DNA from: Heterocephalus glaber
Taxonomy: Eukaryota; Chordata; Mammalia; Rodentia; Bathyergidae
Length of the DNA: 64,000 bases
Assembly: GCF_000247695.1 (NCBI RefSeq)
Contig: NW_004624801.1
Coordinates: 1,049,917-1,113,916, forward strand
Direction of reading: 5' to 3'
Part shown: positions 10,818 through 21,470 of the stretch, one piece after another
Layout of the letters: the number at the start of each line of letters is the position of its first letter
Position numbering within the stretch: the stretch's first letter is position 1
The notes under the pieces: model-generated
What the model saw: only the letters and a program-made list of their open reading frames with translations
Told to the model about the DNA's origin: nothing
The model's database searches: none
Made by a program: the position numbers and the translations under genes

Positions 10818-11310
10818 CTTCCCAAGTCTTCTCAGGTTGGTGGAAAAACAGAAAGGTGAGTAGCCGACATTTTGAAAAATCTAACACCCAGTTAGCCACA
10901 GTGAAACTCAGGGCCAAGCTGGCATTCACTGAGCCAGGCTCAAATACATAAAGCTCTAAATTAGAAAAAGACACATTACAGCTAATGCCACAGAAACATA
11001 AAGGGCCATAAAAGATTTTCATGAACAGTGATATGCCCCCAAATTGGTAACCTCCAAAAATGGATAAATACCCCAAAACATGAAACCTACCAAAACTGAA
11101 TCATGACTACATAAAAATCTGATGGACTAATGAATAAAAAGATTAAATCAATAACAATAGTCTATTAAAGAAAAGTTCAGTATTTGATGGCTCCACTTTT
11201 GACTTCTACCAATCACCTATAGAAGGATAAATGACAGTCTTCTCAAAATACTGTATTCCAAAAATTGAAGAAGAGAGAGAACACATCCAATCACATCGAA
11301 CAAGGCCAGA
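10818..11310 (+). mobile_element. L1 fragment, sense, right of LTR
   Basis: From about 11055 the phrases AAATGGATAAATACCCCAAA, ACCTACCAAAACTGAATCAT and ATTAAATCAATAACAATAG follow L1 ORF2 in the reverse-transcriptase-proximal region. The part at 10818-11050 reads more like L1 5' sequence. No frame is intact. The piece is probably a rearranged or internally deleted copy interrupted by the MaLR LTR. Confidence 0.65.
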
Positions 11311-12169
11311 TGTCATCTGTTTAGTATAGCACTAATTTTTATCCCAATTTTTCTTAGCCCATTCTTTCTATTTCCTTTAGGCCTAATTACTCTTTCTTCT
11401 CCTATGAGCTTAGGTTATTATTTTGAGATATCTATTCTTTTCCAAAGTAAATTCTTAGTGCTACACATTTTCATTTAAGTATTTATTCATGTCCATTCTA
11501 TCACTTTTTCATTTAGCAAAAAAAATCTATTTGAATTTCCTTGAAAATCCAAAGAGGGGCATTTATAAAGTTGCCTGGAAAAGAAGAAAAGTGTTTTATA
11601 TCTCCTTTAAATTACCATTAGTATTAGTGCTATCATTTTCACCCAAGTCTGGGTTAAAAAAAAATAATAACGTATAAAGTCTGCCTCATCCTTTTCTTCA
11701 ATTTTTCTGTACTTCTGTACTCTAATTCTACAAATCGAATTTTATAATTTTGAGTTACAATTGAATGCAGCTTCCTATGCCTCCTTCCCCACCCCTTTTA
11801 CATACATAAACATCCCTAGAATGACACTTATGAACATTGATGATTATTAATTAATGTAGAAAGACTAATGCAATTCATGTTTCAGTAGCCCCAGTGCTCC
11901 AATCCAAATAAAACATATCAACAAGGAAAAGAGGAGGGTGACTATTACATTTAGCATCTCCTCTGTCACTTGCATCAGAACGAAGAATGTGGGAAAAGAG
12001 ACTGGTCCTAGAACTCCAACCCACAGTTGATGAACAGAATGTACTTAATATCATATTATTTGTTGAATCTCTGAGAAATTTATTCTTTCAAGGAAAAATA
12101 GAAATGTGGAATTTTCCAGAAACTAAGATTTCAAGATGCAGATTTCCTCGACAGTTAATTCTGCCTCAT
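11311..12169. other. Unassigned sequence
   Basis: No exon, RNA gene or confident repeat. A T- and C-rich stretch near 11735-11825 could be an eroded antisense L1 3' end, but this is weak. Confidence 0.4.
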
Positions 12170-12255
12170 GGCTCAGGGATTTAGCTCAGTGTTTCCACCG
12201 CCTGCCTTGCAAGTGCAAGGTCCCAAGTTCAATCCCAGTACAAAAAAAAAAAAAA
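12170..12255 (+). mobile_element. ID-type tRNA-Ala-like SINE
   Basis: The body contains the A-box-like GATTTAGCTCAGTG and the B-box-like AGTTCAATCCC, separated by TGCCTTGCAAGTGCAAGG. It ends in a 14-A tail at 12242-12255. The first bases read GGCTCAGGGATT instead of GGCTGGGGATT. Flanking target duplications are not convincing. Transcription by RNA polymerase III is a family property; activity is not shown. Confidence 0.93.
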
Positions 12256-12499
12256 TTGCCACAAAAGATCAATTTGGCAGATTATTTGTACAAATTTTAT
12301 TTGGTAAAATTGATTCAGGATACATATTTCCTATCGGAATCTCTTCAAATATAGGTATAAACAGATATACCTCCCTAACACTGCATTAAGAAACTTAAAA
12401 ATCATGCTATCAAGTGTAGTCTTTCTAAAGTGATCGAGTCATAGAGCTGCTATTTTTTAATCCTCCACATTATCCAAATGTAAAATATGTTTTAAATAT
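12256..12499. other. Unassigned sequence
   Basis: AT-rich and featureless. It may be the eroded upstream part of the LTR whose end is suggested at 12500-12577. Confidence 0.35.
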
Positions 12500-12577
12500 T
12501 TCAGCAGTAATTGTATAGGCCATGTTCCCATAAACTATGAATCAGTCAAATTTCCACATAAAATTAACCATCACAGG
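12500..12577 (+). mobile_element. Possible 3' end of an MLT2-like LTR
   Basis: The phrase CACATAAAATTAACCATCAC is a near-exact match to the usual end of MLT2/ERVL-type LTRs. It is preceded by CCATAAACTATGAATCAGTC. The upstream LTR body is not clearly readable. Confidence 0.4.
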
Positions 12578-12784
12578 TATCATCAGTTGAGATAGTATGA
12601 GAGAAAATCTTCTCTGTGAAGAGAAAATGTCAATTATGGTGATAATTAAGTATTTGACTCTGCAGTGATGAGACATGTAATTTATCCTGCATACATTGGT
12701 ATTTAAAGAGGTCTATGATTTTGTCTTTCAAAAATATACTTGATATTACATTTAGATTCTTCTAGACCATGTGAACACAGAAGT

Positions 12785-15540
12785 ATATTTTAATTTTATT
12801 TTTATGCATACAAAAATTCTTTTTTCTTAGTATAAATTTGCAGTACATAATGAATCCAAGCATTGTGTGTAGTTGATACGCATATATTCATGTAATTCTT
12901 TTTATGTTCCACCTCCCAACATTTCTTGGTTCCCTTCCTTTTATTTATACTTTGAGTTTCTCATATAACAGAAACTTTATGATAGTTAAGCTTGTGTGTT
13001 AAGCTTACTTCACTTAATATTATGAATTCAAGGTACATCCATTTTCCTACACATGAGTAAAAATTATCCTTCTGTATAGCAGAGTAGTATTCCACTGTGT
13101 ATAAATACAACATTTTCTTCATCCACTTCTAAGATTTAACTAGTATTTATGAATTGTGCTGTATAAACACGGATATTCATGTGTCATTGTAATATGATGT
13201 ATTTAACACTTTCAAAAGATATTTAGAAGGAGAACAGCTGGATTAAATGGAATTTATATTTTAAGTTTTTTGTGAAATGTTCATGCTTATTTGTTTCATA
13301 GGTGTACTAGTTTCCATTTCTGCCAACAATAAAGAAGGGTTTTTTTTCTCCCTGCAGCCTTCCAATATTAGTTATTATTTGATTTATTGATGATAACCAT
13401 TTTTCTGATGTAATATAGGATCTCAGAGTTGTTTTAAATTGAATTTCTCTAATAACAGTGATGTTGAACATTTTTTCATGTATTTATTTTGTCCATTTGT
13501 ACTTCTGAAAAGAATCTATTTCAGTTGAACATGTTTTAATTTTGGCTTTTATTTGGGGGGTCTAATATTTTTAATTGTTCATACATTCTAGATCTTAATC
13601 CTCTGTCTATAATGTAAGTTGCAAATGTTTCCTATTCTATAGGCTGTCTCTTCACTCCTTTGTTTCCATTGCTGGGGAGAAGTTTTTTTTTTTTAATTTG
13701 ATGATTCTTGATATTATTACTTGTGCAATTGAGATTTTGCTCAGAAAGTCCTTGCCTATGACAATGATTTAAAGAGATTTGCCTACCTTATCTTCTAGCA
13801 GCTTGTTTCTGTTTCAACATGTAGACCTTTGAACCATTTTGATCTTAGTTATTATGTGGTAAGAGACACAAAATCGAAATTAGCTTCAATTTTCTGTATG
13901 TGGATAGCCAGCTTTCTTAGCACCATTAAATAATCAGGATATCTTTCCTTCAGTGTGTATCCCCTTTGTTAAAGATCACATGGCTGAATGAGTCTGAGGT
14001 TGCTTCTCCAATTTTGATTCTCTTCCATTGGTCCACACATCTGTTTTGTGACAGTACCATACTCTTACTATTACTGAGGCTTTTTAAAATAACTTGAAGT
14101 CTGGGATTGTGATACCTACTGTTTTGTTCTTATTGCCCAGGATTGTTTTTGCTATTCTGGCTCTCTTCCAGTCCCATATGAATATTAGGATTTTTTTTCT
14201 GTTTTTTTTTTTTTTAAGGAATATTGTTGATATTTTGATTGGGATTGCAATAAATCTGTGTATCAGTTTTGGGAGAATGGCCATATTGTCACTATTGGCT
14301 CTGCCTGTCCAGGAATGGGGGAGATCCTTCCATTTTCTGATATCCTCTTTGATCTCCTTTTTCAGAGTTGCATAGTTTTGTTTTAAAGGTCTTCTTTTTT
14401 TTTTTTTTTTGGTACTGGCCGTTGAGCTGAGGTCCTTGTGCTTACGCAGTGAAACCTCTGAGCTAAATCCCCAGCCCATTAGAGGTCTTTCATTTCCTTG
14501 GTTAGGATAAGTCTTAACTGTTGAATTTTTCTCGATACTATTGAGAATGGTATTTATAGGCATACAAGGATGCTATTAATTTTTTTGTGTTGGTTATGTA
14601 TCATGATGCATTGCTTAATTTGGTCATTAATGCTAGAAATCTTTTTGGTGGAGTTCTTTGGATCTTTTATGTAAAGAATTATGTCATCTGCAAATAATGA
14701 TAATTTGATTGCTTCTTTTCCTATACACATCCCTATTATTTATTTTCCATACATAATTGTTCTGGCTAATATTTTGAGTACTATTCTGAATATAAATGGT
14801 GACACTAGATATCTTTATATTTCTCTTGATTTGAGAGGGAAAAGTTTCACTTTTTCCCTATTTAATATTATGCTGTCTATTGGTTTATCAAAAATGTTTT
14901 TTATCAAATTGAGATAGGTCCTTCTATACTCATTTTCTTCAGGTTTATTATCATGAATGGTTGTTGGATTTTATCAAAAGCTATTTCTCCCCCTATAGAT
15001 ATGATCATGTGCTTTTGTCCATTCTTCTGTTTATGTGTTGTGTTACATGTATCAATTGGTCAGTCTTAAGCTATTCTCTCATCCCTGGGATGTAATCTAC
15101 TTGGTTATGATGTATGACTATTTTTATGATTTGTTTCATTCTATGTGCCAATATCTTGTTGAGATTTTTGATTCTACTTTCATTTAGGTGCCCCCCCCCC
15201 AGTTGGATCCTTGTCTGGTTTTGGAATCAGGATAATGTAAGCTTCCATGAATGAGTTTGGAAGATCTCCTTTTTCAATTTCATTTAAGAGATTGTGGGGT
15301 ATTGGCATTATATCCTCCCTAAAGGTCTTATAGATTTCAGTGGTAAATCCATCTGGCCCTGGACTTTTCATAGTTGGTAGGCTTTTTTATTAGTGTCTCA
15401 ATTTTATTCCCTGTTATTGGGCGGCTCAGTGTTTTCATGTCTTCTCAGTTCAGTTTTGATGCTTTATAAGTGTCTAGAAATGTGTCCATTTCTTAAGAAT
15501 TTTTGAGTATTTTTTAAATGAAGCACTTTCCTTATAATTG
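12785..15540 (-). mobile_element. Long L1 fragment, antisense, with nested ID SINE
   Basis: It runs from the L1 3' end (left) to the reverse transcriptase part of ORF2 (right). On the minus strand, 15180-15371 encodes [19 protein letters not shown] and [19 protein letters not shown], the L1 RT signature around the 'SPGPDGF' and 'LIPKPDKD' motifs. 14084-14563 encodes the ORF2 region containing HSWTGR and [10 protein letters not shown]. The left part carries the antisense 'GTAGTATTCCACTGTGTATA' landmark. Frameshifts and stops break ORF2, so the element is dead. An ID SINE sits at 14394-14478. The 5' part of the element (endonuclease, ORF1, 5' UTR) is missing. Confidence 0.93.
14394..14478 (-). 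mobile_element. ID SINE nested in antisense L1
   Basis: In reverse orientation: poly-T with one C, GGTACTGG, then the B-box complement region and the GAGCTAAATCCCCAGCCC end. The host L1 sequence AAAGGTCTT (14385-14393) recurs as AGAGGTCTT (14481-14489), giving an imperfect target duplication that extends to 10 of 11 bases. The ID therefore inserted after the L1. Insertion plus duplication adds 96 nt, so the minus-strand frame stays in register across the junction. Confidence 0.93.
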
Positions 15541-16125
15541 GAAATGTCAAGGTTAGTGATGAGCAAGAATATGGAATCAGAAATAAGTAAAAAATACCAA
15601 ACAAACTAATGAAATACAAAATTGATTTTAAAGTTATTTCTACTTAATTTAAGGAGAAACATGTTATAATAAATATATTATTTTGGTCACTTTAATCTAT
15701 AAATGAATGTGTGACTTTATAAAAAATATAATTAAAATATATTTAGTAAAACTGAAGCAGAAATAATGTAACCTTTCCTAGAAGTATTTTATATTTTATA
15801 TAAACTCTTGGGCAATATAAACACCTATAAACCAAAAATTATGTACACCCAAAAGATAATACCAAAAAATATTAGAGAGTTGTAGGATTAAATCTTCGAA
15901 TCTCCTTTTCTACAAACTTACACTGCCTTCACTTTCATGAGACCAGAGTCATGACCACATGAGTATAATGTGGCTCTGCATTTAACAACAGCTCATTTTC
16001 CTGAGTTGGGAATTAATTCAATTTGGGCAATGAGAACTTTCTTTCCAGTATTTTTGGAATCAAACCAAAATCATCAATGGGTTTTTCTCCAAAATGAGGA
16101 CCTTCCAAAGGATGAGGTATTGTAT
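15541..16125. other. Unassigned AT-rich sequence
   Basis: No repeat family or gene recognised. Confidence 0.45.
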
Positions 16126-16129
16126 TGTA

Positions 16130-16181
16130 CAGTATTAGTCTAGAGACCAAGTTCTCTAGAGAAATTGATGTATTTTGACTT

Positions 16182-16240
<59 letters not shown>

Positions 16241-16690
16241 TGTTCATGTATTAACAAAGGCTGCTGAATTCTTGAATCTGCAGATGGCAAGCTGGAGACC
16301 CAGGGCAGCTTATGGTATAGTTCTTGTCTAAGACATAGTCTGAATCCCATTGCAAGAAATCAGTGTCCTAGTTCAAGGACAGTCATGCAGAGAAAACAAA
16401 TTCACCTCCACTCTAATTTTCTGTTCTATTAAAATTTCCCTTGATTGGAAGAAACCTGCCCATGTCAGGAAAGACAAACTACTTTCCTCAGTCGATGAAT
16501 TCAAAGGGTAATCTCATTCAGAAACATGTTAAAAACATATCCAGAATAATGTCTAGTCAAATATCTAGGCCTTTGTTACCCAGAAGATTAACTCTGACCA
16601 GTTGCATCCCTTAACGACTTGCCAGTGTGTCCAACAATGTACTTTGCCAGGCCAACACTGAGTGAAGAATTGGCGTGGACCACATGAAAA
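16130..16690 (+). mobile_element. MLT2-like ERVL LTR containing a (GA)n tract
   Basis: Opens with a TATTAGTC...CTCTAGAGAAATTGATGTA stretch. It continues with CTGCAGATGGCAAGCTGGAG and ACCCAGGGCAGC, a TCAGTCGATGAATTCAAAGG stretch, AATCTCATTCAGAAACATG, CATATCCAGAATAATGTCTA and TCAAATATCTAGGC. All are in the order of MLT2-type LTRs. The position where these LTRs often carry a short GA tract has expanded to a long microsatellite. The 3' end is eroded and its exact limit is uncertain. Confidence 0.82.
16186..16238. repeat. (GA)26 microsatellite
   Basis: A pure GA tract of about 52 bases within the MLT2-like LTR. Confidence 0.97.
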
Positions 16691-16902
16691 CATAATATAG
16701 TTAATGTATATAAATAACAAAATTTCCCTTTGGTTTGATTTTCAAAAAGAGGGGCAAGCAGGCTGCAGGCTGCAGGATGGACATGCAGGTGAGGGAGAAA
16801 AGTATTCTATAGTGAGGTTAAAGGATGAAATTGTCATATCTCATAGACTCAAGCATTAACAATGCAAAAGAAACCCTGAGGATACACATAACCATGTGCC
16901 AA

Positions 16903-17100
16903 CTTTTGTTGTATTGGGTATTAAACCCAGGGTCTTTGCCCTCAGCTACAGCCCCAGCCATTTTTGTTTGTTTGCTTGTTTGTTTTATTCTGAGATAGAG
17001 TATCACTAAGTTGCCAAGTTGCTCAGGCTGGCCTCAAACTTGCAATTCTTCTGCCTCGGCTTTTCAGAGTATTGGGAATGTGTCTCACCACGTTAGGGTC
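16903..17100 (-). mobile_element. B1-dID composite SINE, antisense
   Basis: Left to right on the plus strand: a reversed dID part (TTGTATTGGGTATTAAACCC through AGCTACAGCCCCAGCC), a T-rich linker with TTTG repeats, then a reversed 7SL-derived B1 part (TCTGAGATAGAGTATCACTA, TCAGGCTGGCCTCAAACTTG, TCTGCCTCGGC and a terminal CACCACG). The fused B1-dID family is known from several non-murid rodent families, so this is the best taxonomic marker in the window. Divergence suggests an old copy. Confidence 0.85.
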
Positions 17101-17639
17101 TTACAGTGTTCAAATTGAACCTTTAATTATGTCAAGTAGCTAAAATTATGACAAATAATTTCATGTGTTCTGATATGTTGGCTCAAATCAGCTGTGTGAA
17201 TAGTAAAAAAATATGCAGTCTTGCTTCATGTTTTGGTACAGGAATTTAAAGTTTCAAGATTTTTTTAAAAATCTTCTATTTTTTGGTATATTTGCAACTA
17301 TATTTCCTTCAGTATACATTCTTTATGAATTTTCAAGATGAGTAGAGTTGTAGTCAGTCAACTCAAAGACACATTGATCATGTCTCTTTATTAGACTTTT
17401 ATAAGACCTATCTTCCCAGAGAAAAATATTCCTAACTTCACAATCTTGCCTTGTTCATGTCATCACTTTCTGTCAGTGCATACATGTGTGAACAACTGTT
17501 TTCCAGGATGTCTAACACAAAAAGAAAAATTATATTAGAAATTTTTAAAGAACACCATGAGAACGTGGTGAGAATTGCAACTCGTTCTATTGAACTAGAT
17601 ATTGATGCATAAGTTTCAAACAACGAAGTCAAATGTCCC
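17101..17639. other. Unassigned sequence
   Basis: No repeat or gene recognised. The 67-residue minus frame at 17438-17641 has no motif. Confidence 0.45.
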
Positions 17640-17760
17640 ACTAGTTGTGTTTGTTTTTGTTTTCATGATATAAGAAAAGTATAAATAAAGAAGTTTTGCT
17701 ACTTGTACACACTATTATATATGTCATATGTAACTCAAGATAATTCAGGGTGGCTCAGCC
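17640..17760 (+). repeat. Copy 1 of an unclassified dispersed repeat
   Basis: Contains AAGTTTTGCTACTTGTACAC followed by ACTCAAGATAATTCAGG and GGCTCAGCCAAG. The same series, diverged, appears at 28890-29030. A TATAAATAAAG phrase lies just before the shared block, as in some LTR promoters, but no LTR boundaries could be set. Confidence 0.4.
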
Positions 17761-18754
17761 AAGTCAGACAGTTGAACACCTATGGTTCACTAAAGCATTT
17801 GAATCAATTGATAATAATATAAGCCCCCTATTTTATCCCAGTATGTATGGCTTTTAACACATAGAAAAATGTTGTATTTCCCAAATAATAAAATTATTTT
17901 AACATAAAAAGATATCTAAATGCCATATATACACACAGAAATATAAATTATGTATACCCATATGACTTTTAAAATACGCTTTCACTTCAAAATTACATTT
18001 GGGGTCACACTGTCAAAATAAAGTAACTATTGATTTATGACTCAATAAGAGGCTGATCCCTTCTTACAATAGAAGTGTTATTTATGTTGTTCCTGTTAAG
18101 ACAGGAAAGTTTCTCCTTGGAGAAGCAAGCCATTGATTTCCCGTTGGGGGGTCTTAAAAGTGATTCTGTATTTCACAAGCTCAAAAGAAGGTCCCTGTGA
18201 ACTCTGCTTTATGCATCCTGTGCTTATCTTCTCTTCAAAAGCACTCCTTCCCTCCGTGATTTGTGCCCATGAATCTTTCCTTGACCTCTTCAACCCGGTG
18301 ATTTTGCACTGCTGACAACTAAGTGAACCAACTTCCCATTCAACAATGGATGAGGAAACACAGGATGGAAGCTGACAGCAAGATGCCCAGAATGTGGAAA
18401 ATTAGGTGAACAACAGTAAAATGCTTGGGAAAGGCTTGAGGGGTAGGCACTGCCAAAGGATTGGAAATATAGAGCAGCCTCCTACAAAACAGAAGATTAT
18501 AGATCTAAACAAAACATGTTTGTAACCTGCACAATTCCCTGCGTTCCAGATGAAACTAATGCATCAGATTGCTCCGGCTGATCTGTTGTGTTATTCCTGA
18601 GAAAAGAAGAACAAAGTTTAACATTCTCAGATACATAGCTATTTTATTAGAGTGGGGGAAATTTCAGTGCATGGAATCATAAATGTGGACTATTAATTAG
18701 TTTTGATTAATTAATCAACTAGAAAGCTTCTACTGATCACATTTCTTAGTGGCT
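17761..18754. other. Unassigned sequence
   Basis: No confident feature. Two overlapping short frames around 18096-18315 (65 residues minus, 60 residues plus) show no motif. Confidence 0.45.
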
Positions 18755-19120
18755 TATAACAGCTGCCACTCATCTTCTTATTCATGGTTGAATTGTCTAT
18801 GACTCCTTGACTTGGCTGACATCAGCTTGACTCCATGTTAGCTGGGTTCAAGCAGACTCCACTGGTTTCCTCGTCTTCCTTGGACCAGTAACATCCTCTT
18901 CTCTTGGTGGCTCTGTGGGCACACATGGGCACTCTGAATCCCAAAAGTCTGGGTAGGGCCTCTTTGTATATTTGATGTTTTTTATCTTAGAATTGAGCAA
19001 AGCAAGTCTCCTCATCCCATGTCTAATTCTCATAGCAGAGGTCAGGAAAGGTTCTCTGCCCATAAAGGGGGCTCATCGGTGATACTCGTATGTAACAGTT
19101 ACAAAGGAGTGAAGAACTGA
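18755..19120 (-). mobile_element. Probable ancient LTR-like interspersed repeat, antisense
   Basis: The opening AGTGGCTTATAACAGCTGCC, the TTATTCATGGTTGAATTGTC stretch, and later CTTCTCTTGGTGGCTCTGTG and GCAGAGGTCAGGAAAGG follow the order of a common old mammalian LTR-like repeat that starts 'GTGGCTTAAAACAACA'. I cannot name the subfamily with certainty, and the strand follows the usual database convention as I remember it. The 71-residue minus frame is chance. Confidence 0.45.
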
Positions 19121-19324
19121 TAACAATAATCCAACCCATCATATAAGGTTAACAAGGAGCATTGGCAAATGCTTTGAAGAAAAAACAATACCGTTCCCAC
19201 ACCAATTCTTTGGTGAGATAATAATCAAAGGACACAAAATTTTACCTTGCAAGAGCAATAGGTTCAAGAGATCAGGAAGACCAGCATTCATAACAATATA
19301 TTATGTGCTTGAAAATTGATAATA

Positions 19325-19492
19325 AGGGTAGATTTTAATTGTTCTCACCACACACAGAGATAAGTATGTAAAGTAATGCCTATGTTAAATAACTTAAGTT
19401 AGCTATTCTGTAATTTAGATATTTATCAATGCATCGTGTTGTACACCATAAATATATTGAAATTTTACCTAATTAAAATAAATTTTCAAAGG
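19325..19492 (+). mobile_element. Old L1 (L1M-type) 3' end, sense
   Basis: Contains TTAATTGTTCTCACCACACA, AAGTATGTAAAGTAATG, then ATGCATCGTGTTGTACACCA and TAAATATATTG, ending in an A-rich ATTAAAATAAATTTTCAAA. This is the standard order of the 3' end of ancient mammalian L1 subfamilies. It has no coding content. Confidence 0.8.
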
Positions 19493-19569
19493 TGTTTTAG
19501 TAAGTTGTTAATTTGAGCAAAGATGTATAAATAATTCCAGGTTTAAAACTTAGACTGAAACTTACAATG

Positions 19570-19616
19570 TAGACACACACATACACACACACACACACAC
19601 ACAAATACACACATGC
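19570..19616. repeat. (CA)n microsatellite
   Basis: Slightly interrupted CA tract with occasional T and A substitutions, embedded in unassigned sequence. Confidence 0.92.
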
Positions 19617-20299
19617 ACATACACTTCTACCCTAGTTTGCTTTATTGTAGGAAATACAAAAAGCTAGACTTTATCTATGTACAAAAATTTACTCTCAAAA
19701 TTGGATAAAGAGATGAAGGAATAAAAGGAATAGACCAGTTATTCTTTTAGGATGAAGTAGTTTAGGAAAAATTAAATTGAGGAAATCCTGGTAAAATCTT
19801 TCTCACATACCCAGCTGGAAAACAATAAAGCTAAGACATGGCCAAGGTATGGCTCTGGATTGATACTCCGGGTGGATTTTCTTCTGTGTATTGGAAGAGA
19901 AGCAATTGGAAGAACCCATGGAAGAGATTACACCAAACAAAAAGTCCGAAGTCCAGAGGATAATAAGCTTTTTTCTTGTTCCACCAGAGCTTGTCACTGC
20001 TGTCTCAGGCAATAGCACCAGAAAGTGTATCAGAGACAGACATAATCATGGACTGGGAGTGAAGGCAAGCAGAGCAGAGAAGGAGATACTGACAACCCCG
20101 GTGAGGCACCTTCCTGAAATGTGCAGAGATAAACCGTCATTGCTGGAAACAAGACCAGTCTTAACACTTTGTGTTGCTGAAGTGGTCATGGAAGTGTATA
20201 TCTTTTAAAATTAAATTTGTGTCCCTAACAAAAATAAAGCTAAAAAAGAAGGCTTAAATAAGATGTAAAAAGTAAAAATTGTACGGAGTAGAGAGGAAT
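19617..20299. other. Unassigned sequence
   Basis: Includes a 105-residue plus frame (19891-20208) and a 71-residue minus frame overlapping it. Neither has a signal peptide, domain or codon pattern that I recognise, so both are treated as chance open frames. No splice or poly-A context. Confidence 0.4.
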
Positions 20300-21470
20300 A
20301 TATAGTAGGACACTGGAATTCCAGAATAGACTGGAAAATGTGGAGCAGAAGTAAAAATAAAAGTGTAATAATATGTAATATGTAAATAAAAGATATGAAT
20401 CTGAAGAATAAACAGGTGAGCTGTATCCCAGAAAATATTAATTGAAATAGATCCATATATCACATACCACTTTTAAAATATAAGAATACAAATTGTTAAA
20501 TATATTTATTTTTTTGAACATGAATATAATAAAATAGGTTATCAACAAAGAAAGAAAAATATCAACCTTCTCTCAGTTGCCTCCTCTCAGCATTAAATAT
20601 AAGAATACAAGATTTTAAAAGAAATGGGTTATTATTAATGCTTTCTATTCCTAAACAATGTACAGTACAAGTGTGATGGCAAGAGAAAGATGTAATTGTG
20701 TACTTTCTCTAAAAGCACTAATTGAAAACATTTGCTAACTTAAGTGAAAGATCTCAAAAGTAAGCAGTTTGTGGAAAGCATTATAGGTGGAAAGCACAAT
20801 TAGTCATTATTCAAACAGCAGAAAAATAGTCATCATAAATGTGATTATAAAACAAAATGCAGCAAACTATCTTAACAATGCATAATATAAAATCACCTTC
20901 ATAGATGAATTCTAAATTCAAAAAGTGAAAGGCTAGAAAATATAAAAATGTTGAAAAAGGAAGTATTAATAAATTCTACTTTACCATTGACATTGGTAAA
21001 CAAAAATACTAATTTCAAGTTTTAAAAAAATAAAAGGTGATTATTTGTGTGATTAAAATGATTGTTAAGAACTAAAGGTAAGTAACTAAAACTCATACCA
21101 AATAAATGAAAATTAACAAATAAAAAACCATTAGACTGAAAATAACAAAATGCTATAACATAAGGAGCACATTTATGAGTGATGACAATAGATACAAATA
21201 AGTTTAAACTCCTCTATTAAAAGAAAAAATAGCTTATAAAGCAAAAATACAATTCAGAAATTTACAAGACAGGAAGCAGCATGGCAATTTGTATTGGTAA
21301 AAACTCTCCAAAAATAAATTAACATTGATGGAATAAATGTAGCAAAGGTGAAACAATCAATGATGAAACAAGCTAAGTACCATCTGCCAAACATCAACAG
21401 TGAAAAGTGTAGAAAAAATTATATAAAACTGAAAGAATTAGAAGTCCACAAATCATTCCCTACAAGAAAG
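20300..21470 (+). mobile_element. Possible old L1 fragment, sense (A-rich)
   Basis: A-rich plus strand. The segment ATGAGTGATGACAATAGATA, AAACTCCTCTATTAAAAGAA and the following AAATAGCTTATAAAGC series matches the endonuclease-proximal part of old L1 ORF2. The remainder is A-rich in the L1 manner but too eroded to align by eye. Edges and continuity are uncertain. Confidence 0.5.

Noticed and set aside
19891..20208. 105-residue plus-strand open frame
   Set aside because: No motif or signal peptide, and an equally open frame overlaps on the other strand. Treated as chance.
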